A stretch of 64,000 bases of DNA from CAWKEY01 sp963848675 (lineage in GTDB: Bacteria; Pseudomonadota; Gammaproteobacteria; Methylococcales; Methylomonadaceae), in the NCBI GenBank assembly GCA_963848675.1, contig CAWKEY010000068.1:1-64000 (forward strand), given 5' to 3'. Position 1 is the stretch's first letter. Each line of letters opens with the position of its first letter. The notes below the pieces were generated by a model. It was not told the DNA's origin. It saw only the letters and a list, made by a program, of their open reading frames with translations, and did not search any database. Below are positions 52,552-61,010 of the stretch, piece after piece. The position numbers and the translations under genes were made by a program.

Positions 52552-53769
52552 TCATGTGGTCAGGCATAAACTTTCTCCAGGTGGCCCGCGAGGCAGCGTG
52601 CCGGGCAGGAAGGTTTCGATGCAAATCATGTGGCCCTGATGACACTTCGGACAATCCCGTAGCGATTTGCCGGTGAGTTGTTCGTAGCGGTCACGATAGT
52701 CTAACGAGGTATCGTTGATTTTGACGGCGGGAGTTGGGGCGTTGAGTAACGCCCGGCAGCGAGCCAGCTTAACCGCGCGATAGCGATTGGTAAGAAAGCC
52801 GTAATGCCGGATCCGTTGAAACCCGCTGGGTAGGACGTGCAATAGAAATCGACGAATGAACTCATCAGCCTCCAGGCACATCACTTTCTGGCGTGAATCG
52901 TGGCGGTAATCCTTCCAGTGAAAACGGACCTTACCATCCACGAAGTCGATTAAGCGATGATTGGCAATGGCCACCCGATGCGTATAGCGCCCCAGATACT
53001 CAAGGACATGCTGAGGACCGCCGAAAGGTGGTTTGGCGTAAACCACCCACTCGACCTTTCGTACTGGAGCCAGATACTGGGCAAAAGCATCGGGATTCAG
53101 AAGCGCTTCAAGTCCGTTAAAAAAATGCAGTTGCCCACTATCAAAGGCAGCCTGCAATTGTTCCAGAAATAACCGGCGAAACAACCGCGAAAGCACACGC
53201 ACTGGCAGAAAAAAGCCTGGCCGACAGGAGATCCAGCGCTCGCCATCAGCACTCAAACCACCGCCGGGCACGACACAATGCAAATGTGGGTGGTGCTGCA
53301 AGTTTTGCCCCCAGGTATGGAGAATAGCGATGAAGCCGATCTCGGCGCCCAAGTGCTTAGGAGTGGCAGCGATCGTGCGCAAGGTTTCGGCGGTGGCGTG
53401 AAACAAGAGGTTATAGACCACCGATTTATTCTGGTATGCGATGGTGGCGATGGCCTCAGGCAGCGTAAAGACCACATGAAAGTACTCAACAGGTATCAGG
53501 TCGGCCTGGCGATCATCCAGCCATTGCGCGCGTACCAGTGACTGGCATTTAGGGCAGTGTCGATTGCGGCAACTGTTATAGGCAATGCGTTGATGGCCGC
53601 AGTGATCACACTCTTCGACATGTCCGCCGAGAGCGGCGGTGCGGCAACGCTCGATTGCGCTCATCACGCAACGTTGCCCACGACTGAGGGACTCAGCGTG
53701 ATGCTGTCGGTAGGCAGAACCTTCCTGGCGAAAAATATCCGCCACCTCGAGTCTGGAGGTGTCCATCAT
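52552..53769 (-). CDS. IS91-family transposase
   Basis: 405-residue rolling-circle (HUH/Y2-type) transposase. The N-terminal zinc-binding region (CDHCGHQRIAYNSCRNRHCP, then KCQ) is followed by the HUH motif in HPHLHCVVPGGG and, further on, YLGRYTHRVAIANHRL with conserved Tyr. The ATG at 53769 was chosen over a TTG at 53781 that overlaps the neighbouring recombinase gene. Nothing seems missing, so it may be active. It travels with the tyrosine recombinase upstream, a known pairing for this branch of IS91 elements. Confidence 0.9.
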   Translation of the reverse strand: MMDTSRLEVADIFRQEGSAYRQHHAESLSRGQRCVMSAIERCRTAALGGHVEECDHCGHQRIAYNSCRNRHCPKCQSLVRAQWLDDRQADLIPVEYFHVVFTLPEAIATIAYQNKSVVYNLLFHATAETLRTIAATPKHLGAEIGFIAILHTWGQNLQHHPHLHCVVPGGGLSADGERWISCRPGFFLPVRVLSRLFRRLFLEQLQAAFDSGQLHFFNGLEALLNPDAFAQYLAPVRKVEWVVYAKPPFGGPQHVLEYLGRYTHRVAIANHRLIDFVDGKVRFHWKDYRHDSRQKVMCLEADEFIRRFLLHVLPSGFQRIRHYGFLTNRYRAVKLARCRALLNAPTPAVKINDTSLDYRDRYEQLTGKSLRDCPKCHQGHMICIETFLPGTLPRGPPGESLCLTT

Positions 53770-53774
53770 GCAGC

Positions 53775-54674
53775 TCAGCAATGAGCGGGCGGTGCTGGGG
53801 ATGCTTTTGAACCTTCAATCTGTGGTAAACAGTCAAAAGGACTGGTTGTTGCACAGACCGTACTGGTGGCGATCTTCAGGTAACGGGAAGTGGTAGCCAA
53901 GCTGCGATGACCCAGTAGGAGCTGAATGGTACGCACATCGGTGCCGGATTCCAGCAGGTGCGTAGCAAACGCGTGACGCAACGAATGTGGAGTAATGGGT
54001 TTAGTAATCCCAGAGGCACGATGGGCTTTTTGACAGGCCATTTCGACGGCGCATCGGGTAATCGGTTGACCGATCAGTTCGCCCGGAAACAGCCACAGCG
54101 TTGGGCGCACTGCTTTCCAATAAACACGTAGCTCATCAAGCAAACGTGGTGAGAGCATGACGTAACGATCTTTGCGCCCTTTGCCTTGATCGACGCGTAG
54201 TGTCATACGCTGGCTGTCGATGTCGGTCACCTTGAGATGGATCGCTTCGGAGACCCGCAAACCTGCGGCATAGGCCGTCATCAGAATCGTTCGGTGCTTG
54301 ATGCTGTCGACCGAAGATAGGAAGTGCGTGACTTCCTCCCGGCTGAGAACCACCGGCAGTTTGAAGGGCCGTTTAGGCATCGGAATCTCATCAATGGCCC
54401 AGTCGCGTTTGAGCGTGACTTTGTACAAAAAGCGTAGCGCGCCGGTGGCCACACTGATGCTGCTCGGAGACAGTCTGCGGGTTTTTGTTAAATAAACCTG
54501 ATAGGCACGAATCGCTTCCAGGTCCAGTTCATCCGGGGAGCGGTGAAAATATTTTGCATAGGCGATAACCTGTTGCAGGTAGGCTGATTGGGTATTATCG
54601 GCTAGGTTGCGAATTCGCATATCGTCGATCATGCGTTGGCGCAACGGTGTGATGGTTTGAGTGGATGTAGACAT
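53775..54674 (-). CDS. Tyrosine recombinase paired with the IS91 transposase
   Basis: 299-residue site-specific integrase. The SAM-like N-terminal domain (about 8-95) precedes the catalytic domain with Arg in AAGLRVSEAIHL, His-x-x-Arg in PHSLRHAFATHLLESG, the late His in LLGHRSLATT and the nucleophilic Tyr in SRYLKI. The start at 54674 has GGAGC just upstream. Its end comes 5 bp before the IS91 transposase start, so the two are one operon. Its exact role in transposition of these elements is not settled. Confidence 0.88.
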   Translation of the reverse strand: MSTSTQTITPLRQRMIDDMRIRNLADNTQSAYLQQVIAYAKYFHRSPDELDLEAIRAYQVYLTKTRRLSPSSISVATGALRFLYKVTLKRDWAIDEIPMPKRPFKLPVVLSREEVTHFLSSVDSIKHRTILMTAYAAGLRVSEAIHLKVTDIDSQRMTLRVDQGKGRKDRYVMLSPRLLDELRVYWKAVRPTLWLFPGELIGQPITRCAVEMACQKAHRASGITKPITPHSLRHAFATHLLESGTDVRTIQLLLGHRSLATTSRYLKIATSTVCATTSPFDCLPQIEGSKASPAPPAHC

Positions 54675-54918
54675 GATGCTGCTCCTGTCTTGAAATAAGG
54701 CGGATTGCCTTATTCCTAAACATAGGGAGCAGTTTCTCTTTTTCAATCACAAACAAGCTTTGGATGACACCATAGCGCGAAGCGGTTTAGTCCAGTTGTA
54801 TTTATAGTTGCGTTAAAAACGCTTCTATATAGACAGTTTTCATGCCAGATATTTTATTAAATAAGCACATGATTATTAACGTGGTTTTTTATCTTCCTTA
54901 ATTTCATGATAAAAAATA

Positions 54919-54951
54919 CGTGATTTCACACAGTGACCGCGTGAAATCACG
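54919..54951. repeat. Perfect inverted repeat in a gene-free stretch
   Basis: CGTGATTTCAC and GTGAAATCACG are 11-bp arms with an 11-bp spacer. On the minus strand TATTTTTTA follows, so it could end transcription or mark an element boundary. The remaining sequence in 54675-55123 is AT-rich and shows only a loose REP near 55040-55065. Confidence 0.5.
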
Positions 54952-55123
54952 CATTAATGCTGCCGGATGGAATTTGCCAGGTGGACAGTATTAAACGTAT
55001 CAGCGCGATAGCTAGGTGACTAAAATAGCCGGATATGTCGGGTGGGTTTAGCGTAATCCGCTATTTAGCGCCCCAATCTTTAGGCCTGCCGGGCTTAATC
55101 CAAAACATACAAGCAGGCTTCAC

Positions 55124-56401
55124 ATGCCCAAAACCGCCGCACCTTCCGTTACCCGCATCGCCTTGGCCAGTTTTATCGGCACTGCTATCGAGTTCTACGA
55201 TTTTTATATCTACGGCATGGCGGCGGCATTGGTGATCGGCCCGGTATTTTTCCCCGGCGGCAACCCGGCCACGCAAGCGCTCAGTAGCTTTCTTACCTTT
55301 GCCGTGGCGTTTCTCGCTCGGCCTTTGGGTGCGACGCTGTTCGGACATTTCGGCGACCGCATCGGGCGCAAAACAACCTTAGTCGCATCGCTATTGGTAA
55401 TGGGTGTCTCAACCACCTTGATCGGTTTGTTGCCCGGTTATGATGCGATTGGCGCCTGGGCGCCGGCGCTGTTGTGCCTGTTGCGATTTGGCCAGGGTAT
55501 CGGCCTGGGCGGGGAATGGGGCGGCGCGGCGTTATTGGCAACCGAGAATGCGCCCGCCGGCAAGCGCGGCTGGTACGGCATGTTTCCCCAACTGGGGCCG
55601 CCGGTGGGATTTCTGTTAGCGACAGGCAGTTTTCTACTGCTGGCGCATTTTCTAACTGAACAGGAATTTAAAGACTGGGGCTGGCGGCTGCCGTTTCTTG
55701 CCAGTTCAATACTGGTCATGATCGGTTTGTATGTGCGCCTAGCTTTGGCCGAAACCCCGGTATTTGCCAAAGTGTTACAGCAGCATCAACAGGTTGGCGT
55801 GCCGCTCAAGGAAATACTTAAATCCCATGCTGCCCCTTTGGTGCTGGGCGCACTGGCGATGGTGGTGTGCTATGCGTTGTTCTATATTTCAACCGTGTTT
55901 TCGCTGAGCTACGGCACTACTACATTGCATATTCCGCGTCAGCAATTTCTGGGTATGTTGTGCGTGGCAGTGCTGTTTATGGCGGCCGCCACGCCCTTGT
56001 CAGCCTGGGCAGGCGATCATTTCGGAAGGCGACCCGTTTTACTTGTTGCCGGTAGCGCCGCATTGCTGTCCGGTTTTGCCTTAAAACCGGTGCTGGAAAG
56101 CGGCTCACCGTTGATCATTACCGCTTTCCTGTCATTGGAGCTATTTTTGATGGGAGCCACCTTCGCGCCCATGGGAGCCTTGCTGCCGGAACTGTTTCCC
56201 TCCGAGTTACGCTACACCGGTGCGGGAACAGCCTATAATCTGGGCGGCATACTGGGTGCTTCGTTTGCACCTTATATAGCACAAAGGCTGGTCACCGAGG
56301 GCGGGCTGGCCTGGGTCGGCGGCTATGTCTCATTGGCTGCAGCTATTAGTTTGCTGGCTGTGTATCTGATAAGTGAGACTCGGGATAATCAGTGGGTGTA
56401 G
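55124..56401 (+). CDS. MHS-family MFS transporter (metabolite:H+ symporter)
   Basis: 425-residue transporter with 12 helices. ASFIGTAIEFYDFYIYGMAA at helix 1, GHFGDRIGRKTTL between helices 2 and 3, and FGQGIGLGGEWGGAALLATE are hallmarks of the MHS group (ProP, ShiA, KgtP, citrate carriers). The substrate cannot be told from these motifs. A second GDHFGRRPVLL motif marks the half-way loop. It is a single gene set between the IS91-type element and the REP/RAYT unit and could be mobile cargo or simply an island between insertions. Confidence 0.88.
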   Translation: MPKTAAPSVTRIALASFIGTAIEFYDFYIYGMAAALVIGPVFFPGGNPATQALSSFLTFAVAFLARPLGATLFGHFGDRIGRKTTLVASLLVMGVSTTLIGLLPGYDAIGAWAPALLCLLRFGQGIGLGGEWGGAALLATENAPAGKRGWYGMFPQLGPPVGFLLATGSFLLLAHFLTEQEFKDWGWRLPFLASSILVMIGLYVRLALAETPVFAKVLQQHQQVGVPLKEILKSHAAPLVLGALAMVVCYALFYISTVFSLSYGTTTLHIPRQQFLGMLCVAVLFMAAATPLSAWAGDHFGRRPVLLVAGSAALLSGFALKPVLESGSPLIITAFLSLELFLMGATFAPMGALLPELFPSELRYTGAGTAYNLGGILGASFAPYIAQRLVTEGGLAWVGGYVSLAAAISLLAVYLISETRDNQWV

Positions 56402-56505
56402 ATAGTCTGGTAGCCCGTATGCAGCGGAGTGGAATACAGGAAACAATGTCCAAATATTCCGGTCACGAGAAAGCGAGTTTTTACACCGATTCGCCGTAAT
56501 GAATA

Positions 56506-56543
56506 GGGCCGTAGGATGCGGTGAGTTTACGAACCGCATCATT
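56506..56543 (+). repeat. Left REP of the RAYT unit
   Basis: The 38-bp sequence matches the reverse complement of 59152-59189 at 37 positions. Its core GATGCGGT-(10)-ACCGCATC is a REP hairpin. It lies 36 bp upstream of the RAYT start codon. Confidence 0.85.
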
Positions 56544-56579
56544 CGAGTAAAACACTGTCGCCAACTATGATGATGAACA

Positions 56580-59156
56580 ATGACTAATTACCGTCGTACT
56601 TACACGCCAGGAGCCACATGGTTTTTCACCGTAAAGTTGGCTGAACGAAGAGGAAATCAACTTCTGGTGGTGCGACTGGCATGGTAGTCAGCTAGCTGGT
56701 GGAAGTCCAGCCATTGCCCTGTGAGAAGGGAAAATGTAGGCGAAGGCAAGGGTGTCCAAAGAAACTCTGAGTAGCTACCCAACAGGGAAACACGGTTACT
56801 TTGAGCCAATGCGGAATCTGAAGGAAGCTCTAGCCAAATCGGTCACCTAAACGCAAGTGAACCTTCGTAAGGCGGCAACAAGGGGGTAAGGTGCCCGCGA
56901 CCACCGACGCCCGATATTCTCACCGTAACGTGTTGTTGTATTGAAGGTAGGTAGACCGAGACAGAGGTGACTATCTTACCCAGTGAAGGACCGTCGGCTT
57001 TGGGTCGGTGTAACTGCGACACTTTAAGCCCTAAGCGCAGCAGTAATGTTGACGTTATGAACCGAGGGTCTGCAGATGAAGCCGTAGTAATCGTAAAGTT
57101 CGGTGCCGATGAACTCATGGTGACATGGAGGAGGGTAAAACATCGAATCAGTGACAGGACGTTGGAGGTGAAGGGTGGAACATGTAAGCGGCCATGGCCG
57201 TTGATTAGAGACCGGAGGACTGAGATCAGCCTGACAGGAGCGGTTGACTATTTGCGTCGTAAACAGTGAACGAAGCAGCCGTGCGAGATTGACGAAAGTT
57301 CTCTGCAAAAGAGAGTGAAATAAACGAACATGAGCCAATTGATTGAAGAACCCAGACTCTTTGAAAACCTTTGCTCAAGCTTGTATTTGGGCATAGGCTT
57401 TATCTTGGTGAAAAGGAACCGAGGCAAACCCGGCATAGACGGCGTGAGCATAGCGGACTTTGAAGCCAATTTAGACGAAGAGCTAAGCCAGTTGCAACAG
57501 GAATTGAGCAACTGGACTTATCAACCTTCGCCGGTACGCCGAGTCGAGATACCCAAGCCGGGAGGTAAGGGGATGCGACTTCTAGGCATACCGACGGTGC
57601 GGGATCGTGTGGTACAAGCAACGCTAAAACTACTGCTGGAACCGATTTTCGAGCCGCATTTTTCGCCGCATAGTTACGGTTTCCGTCCCGGACGGAGCCA
57701 ACATCAGGCGGTAGAAGCGGCACAACGGATTGTTAACAGTGGTAAACCCTATGTGGTGGATATTGACCTGTCGAAATTTTTTGACCGTATCCATCATGAC
57801 CGGCTGATTGCCCGAATGAGTGAAAAGGTAACCGACAAACGGATACTCCGGTTGGTGGGTTTAATGCTGCGTAGCGGCATTATGATCAACGGCGTTGTTA
57901 TCCCCAGCGAGGAAGGCGCGATGCAGGGCGGCCCGTTAAGTCCGCTGCTCAGCAACATCGTTCTGGACGAACTGGATCAGGAACTGGAAAGGCGGGGCCT
58001 GGAATTTTGCCGGTTCGCCGATGATTGCAATATCTTCGTGAAATCGCAAAAAGCGGCAGAGCGGGTGATGGCAAAGGTCAGTCAGTTCATCGAAAAGAAG
58101 CTAAAACTGAAGGTGAATCAGGAGAAAAGCCAAGTGGCTCTCTCCGATAAGGTCAAGTTTTTAGGCTTTACCGTGGTCAACGGGACGATTGCGATAGCGC
58201 ATAAAGCCCTACAGACGGCTATGGAAAAAGTCAAAGCACTGACACCGCGAGGCACCCATAAAGCTCTGGAACCGGCTCTGGACAAGATCAATCAATGGTA
58301 TGTGGGCTGGTCGAACTATTACAGTTTGACCAACTACCCATCCCAATTGAATAAAATCGAAGCCCATATCCGGCGGCGATTACGATCAAGACTGGTGAGT
58401 CAGCAAAAGAGAAAACAGCATCTTTACCGAAATCTGGTCAAACGTGGAGTACCACGAAAACAAGCATCAAAAGCTGTCTTTTCAAACAACAAACGGTGGG
58501 TGCTATCAAACGCCCGAGCGGTGACGAGAGCCTACCCCAACAGTTGGTTTATTAACCTGAAAGGACAGGAAATACGATCCGACCGAAAGCTGGCGCATTG
58601 GTTTGAAGTTTCTCAATGGATACGCCTTGCATGAGGAGCCGTGTACGGACCCGTACGCACGGTTCTGTGGGCAGACGGAGGCTGCGGCCTCCTCTGACCC
58701 GATAAAAATATTGATTGTTTGAGTAATGCTTTTGATATTGTCCGAGCTGGACACCCGTTTAAAATTGATGCCGTGGTAATTTTGCCAGATCATTTGCACT
58801 GCATTTGGACTTTGCCAGCAAACGATACTGACTTCTCTACACGATGGAGCTTAATCAAAGCATCCTTCTCCCGGGTTATCGCCAAAGGTGAGCAAATTTC
58901 AACAAGTCGGCAAAAACGAGGAGAGCGAGGAATATGGCAACGTCGCTTTTGGGAACACATGATTCGAGACGAAGTTGATTTTCAGCGCCACATCGACTAC
59001 ATACATTGGAACCCTGTGAAGCATGGTTATGCTCGGCATGTGGTAGATTGGCCTCACTCCAGCTTCCATAGTTATCTTGAGCGTGAAATTTACCCAAAAC
59101 ATTGGGGTGGAAACATTGATATTTCGGGTGTATTGGCTGGCGAATTACGCGATTGA
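56580..59156 (+). CDS. REP-associated tyrosine transposase (RAYT), split by a group II intron
   Basis: Y1/HUH transposase that moves REP sequences. Exon 1 (56580-56669, 30 codons) encodes MTNYRRTYTPGATWFFTVKL and up to QLLV. Exon 2 (58704-59156) continues in frame with KNIDCLSNAFDIVRAGHPF. The spliced product has 180 residues, normal for a RAYT. It holds the HUH motif in VILPDHLHCIWTLP and the nucleophilic Tyr in HIDYIHWNPVKHGY, with GERGIWQRRFWEHMI before it. Without splicing, translation stops after a few intron codons (TAG near 56685). Both ends are flanked by inverted REPs, and the stop codon lies inside the right REP. The gene is intact apart from the intron. Activity depends on splicing, which is inferred from the exact frame and conserved intron ends. 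Confidence 0.88.
56670..58703 (+). mobile_element. Complete group II intron in the RAYT gene
   Basis: 2,034-bp self-splicing retroelement. The 5' end GTGCGACTGGC matches the conserved GUGYG start, and the 3' end is an AY (GACCCGAT). Domain V reads GAGCCGTGTACGGACCCGTA then CGCACGGTTC (about 58630-58665), followed by a domain VI hairpin (GGAGGCTGCGGCCTCC). Domain IV holds the maturase gene. Removal joins GTG to AAA and keeps the host frame, which strongly supports the borders. A degraded relative with the same tail is at 42612-42651. Confidence 0.88.
57330..58634 (+). CDS. ltrA: Group II intron reverse transcriptase/maturase
   Basis: 434-residue intron-encoded protein. RT motifs are in order: PGIDGVSIADF (RT1), RVEIPKPGGKGMRLLGIPTV (RT2), YVVDIDLSKFFDRIHHD with the first Asp (RT3), AMQGGPLSPLLSNIVL (RT4), the catalytic FADD at residues 229-232 (RT5, Phe for the usual Tyr) and LGFTVVNG (RT7). 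The maturase (X) domain covers about 300-400 with NQWYVGWSNYYSLTNYP. No HNH endonuclease domain follows, so insertion would rely on an endonuclease-free route. The gene is unbroken and sits in domain IV, as usual. Confidence 0.93.
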   Translation: MSQLIEEPRLFENLCSSLYLGIGFILVKRNRGKPGIDGVSIADFEANLDEELSQLQQELSNWTYQPSPVRRVEIPKPGGKGMRLLGIPTVRDRVVQATLKLLLEPIFEPHFSPHSYGFRPGRSQHQAVEAAQRIVNSGKPYVVDIDLSKFFDRIHHDRLIARMSEKVTDKRILRLVGLMLRSGIMINGVVIPSEEGAMQGGPLSPLLSNIVLDELDQELERRGLEFCRFADDCNIFVKSQKAAERVMAKVSQFIEKKLKLKVNQEKSQVALSDKVKFLGFTVVNGTIAIAHKALQTAMEKVKALTPRGTHKALEPALDKINQWYVGWSNYYSLTNYPSQLNKIEAHIRRRLRSRLVSQQKRKQHLYRNLVKRGVPRKQASKAVFSNNKRWVLSNARAVTRAYPNSWFINLKGQEIRSDRKLAHWFEVSQWIRLA

Positions 59157-59189
59157 TGCGGTTCGTAAACTCACCGCATCCTACGGCCC
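59152..59189 (-). repeat. Right REP of the RAYT unit
   Basis: Inverted partner of 56506-56543 (37 of 38 bases). It overlaps the last codon and stop of the RAYT gene. Its outer edge is exactly where the IS66 transposase sequence resumes. Confidence 0.85.
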
Positions 59190-59654
59190 TTCTCTGACTT
59201 TGGTAAAGAAGGTATCGATTGCACCGGCTTTTTCGGCATCACTCAGGGTGATAAAGATTTGTTGGCGTGGCAAGGCGTTGGAAAACGGTTTACGTCCGGG
59301 TTTTTGTCGGGTCTTCGGTGCTTCGCTCGCTGCTGACTCAAGGGCTTCTGCCAGCGCCTCTTCTTCGGTGGCGTCGGCCGCCGTCTCCAGATCAATCTCT
59401 GCCTCGACTTCCGCTTCATCAAATAAGGAGGCTTGCGGCGACTGCTCACTGGACGGGGCAAAGCGTTTTATTTTAGCTAAGCGCAGTAATTCTTCTAACG
59501 CCTGGATGCGATTTTTCTGTGCCGAAATGACCTCTGATTTACGGCCAACGAGCTGTGTTAATTCATCAATGCGAAGCACCAAGGCGACCTGCTCATCCAG
59601 CCAGGAAGTCGGCTTATCATCTTGATTTACAGAAGGAAAGTCAGCTAAGATCAT
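59181..59654 (-). pseudogene. tnpC: IS66 TnpC transposase, N-terminal fragment
   Basis: About 155 codons of the main IS66 transposase (usually about 500). The leucine-zipper-like N-terminus (LVLRIDELTQLVGRKSEVIS, then NRIQALEELLRLAKIKRFAP, then SSEQSP) is followed by an acidic stretch and a basic PGRKPFSNALPRQ. After DTFFTKVRE the frame leaves the family and stops within the REP at 59181. The DDE domain is absent, so the element cannot move by itself. An ATG at 59654 fits the family start. Confidence 0.85.
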
Positions 59655-59700
59655 GGCTGATATTATACCCTTTTCTGCTCGTGAAAAGGGATTATTTGTC

Positions 59701-60060
59701 TTAAAAAACAGACTCATAATGCAATTTTTTATGGCCTTTCATGGCGCTGAGATCAAAACCATCGAGCAACCAATTGAGCTGCTGGCCCGTCAAGGTAAGC
59801 AGCGCGTCATCACCCTTAGGCCAGTGGAATTTATCCTCGCTCAGCGTTTTGTAATACAGCACAAAACCATTGTCCTCCCAAAACAGACATTTGATTTTAG
59901 TGCGCTGTTTATTGGTAAAGGCATACAACCCACCGGCAAACGGATTATGACCTAATTCACACTCCACAATCGCCGACAAACCACGGTAGGATTTACGAAA
60001 GTCAATCGGTTGCCGGTAGAGATAGACCTCGGTCAGTGACAGCGCCGGGCGCAGTACCAC
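59701..60060 (-). CDS. tnpB: IS66 TnpB accessory protein
   Basis: 119-residue IS66 Orf2 protein. LTEVYLYRQPIDFRKSYRGL near the N-terminus, NPFAGGLYAFTNKQRTKIKC and LFWEDNGFVLYYKTLSEDKF are the conserved blocks. The start is GTG at 60060, 6 bp after the tnpA stop. TnpB is required for transposition of IS66 members in tests with one element, though its biochemical role is unknown. The gene seems full length, but without tnpC it has no known use here. Confidence 0.9.
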   Translation of the reverse strand: MVLRPALSLTEVYLYRQPIDFRKSYRGLSAIVECELGHNPFAGGLYAFTNKQRTKIKCLFWEDNGFVLYYKTLSEDKFHWPKGDDALLTLTGQQLNWLLDGFDLSAMKGHKKLHYESVF

Positions 60061-60066
60061 CCCCGG

Positions 60067-60405
60067 TCACCGCAACACCACCAGCAGTTGCTTGACTCGC
60101 CCCACATTATCCAGGGTAATCCCGCTTAACTGGGTACCATCTTTAAAGTGCACAGACAAGCCAGACGAAGCAGGTATTGTGATGCCGATATCATGCGCAT
60201 CAAGTTGAACACGGGTAAAACCTGCCTTGGGCTTATCAACTACAGATTGGCAAGGTTCCTGTAATTGTCGCTTCCAATAACTAAATTGGTGAGCGCACAG
60301 CTCCTGCTGACGACAGTAGCCGGCCTGAGATAAGCCCGACGCTTGCCACTGCGCGATATGATGTTGCCAAAAGACATGGAGGGTATTGCTTTTAATTGCT
60401 GCCAT
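60067..60405 (-). CDS. tnpA: IS66 TnpA accessory protein
   Basis: 112-residue IS66 Orf1 protein with an N-terminal helix-turn-helix (WQASGLSQAGYCRQQELCAH, then QFSYWKRQL) and a C-terminal beta part (GLSVHFKDGTQLSGI). It lies at the intact end of the element, just inside the terminal repeat. Start at 60405; no clear Shine-Dalgarno. Full length for the family. Confidence 0.88.
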   Translation of the reverse strand: MAAIKSNTLHVFWQHHIAQWQASGLSQAGYCRQQELCAHQFSYWKRQLQEPCQSVVDKPKAGFTRVQLDAHDIGITIPASSGLSVHFKDGTQLSGITLDNVGRVKQLLVVLR

Positions 60406-60513
60406 TGGATATTCCCAGGATAGTTAACGCTGGGAAAGTCTGCCATGACTAGGGCATGCTGTGAATTACGTCGAGAATTGAGCGCTTACTATTAGACAAA
60501 TGTTAAAGAGGGG

Positions 60514-60540
60514 TTAGGCGACAAGTACTTTGCGATTTAC
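60514..60540 (-). repeat. Orphan IS end matching 29251-29277
   Basis: TTAGGCGACAAGTACTTTG and eight further bases match the terminal repeat at 29251-29277 in reverse complement (25 of 27 bases). It lies 25 bp outside the IS66 end. No transposase of that family accompanies it, so it marks another deletion or insertion scar. Confidence 0.65.
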
Positions 60541-61010
60541 TGCAGCCGAACTCCAATTAAGTACGCTAACGTACAGACGATAAAAGTTTTATCGGATACT
60601 GTTCTTTAAAATAGTGATGTTATCCGCACATGCAACTTCCGACATCGGAGTTGCAACTATTAGGGAAAGAGAAGTATAAATTCTTCGAAGCCATTTTTAT
60701 GCGTTAAAGCGCTGCCTTTTGACATACCCACGTTTCTGAAACCTACTGCGGCGGCTTTTACAGCGCTGGGAAGTTTTTTGCTAAACCCTCGTTTCAGTCT
60801 TGCGAATGTCTTGGTGACAACACCCGAAACGCAACCAGAAAACGCCGCGCAGTCTGCCGCCGAAATCAAAGATGGTCTGCTACCACACTGCGATAGTTTG
60901 ACGAGAACAATGAAACCCTCGATGATAGACGCCGATAGAAAATGCGTACGATCATTACCTCAAATAACAAGCCGCCATCGAAGTAAGGCTGTCCAAACTG
61001 GAGAAAGAAA
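60541..61010. other. Gap upstream of the GH30-like gene
   Basis: About 470 bp without a convincing gene. It should contain the promoter of the glycoside hydrolase gene. ACTTCCGACATCGGAGT (60635-60651) is a short palindrome. Open frames of 66-78 codons here have no family resemblance and no good Shine-Dalgarno. Confidence 0.4.

Larger units (their letters stand above)
59190..60489 (-). mobile_element. IS66-family element, truncated
   Basis: Carries tnpA, tnpB and the first third of tnpC in the usual order on the minus strand. The outer end on the tnpA side (60477-60489, GTAAGCGCTCAAT on the minus strand) fits the GTAAGCG-type IS66 terminal repeat. The other end is lost: tnpC breaks off at the REP edge at 59189/59190, and no IS66 sequence appears on the far side of the RAYT unit. 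Confidence 0.8.
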
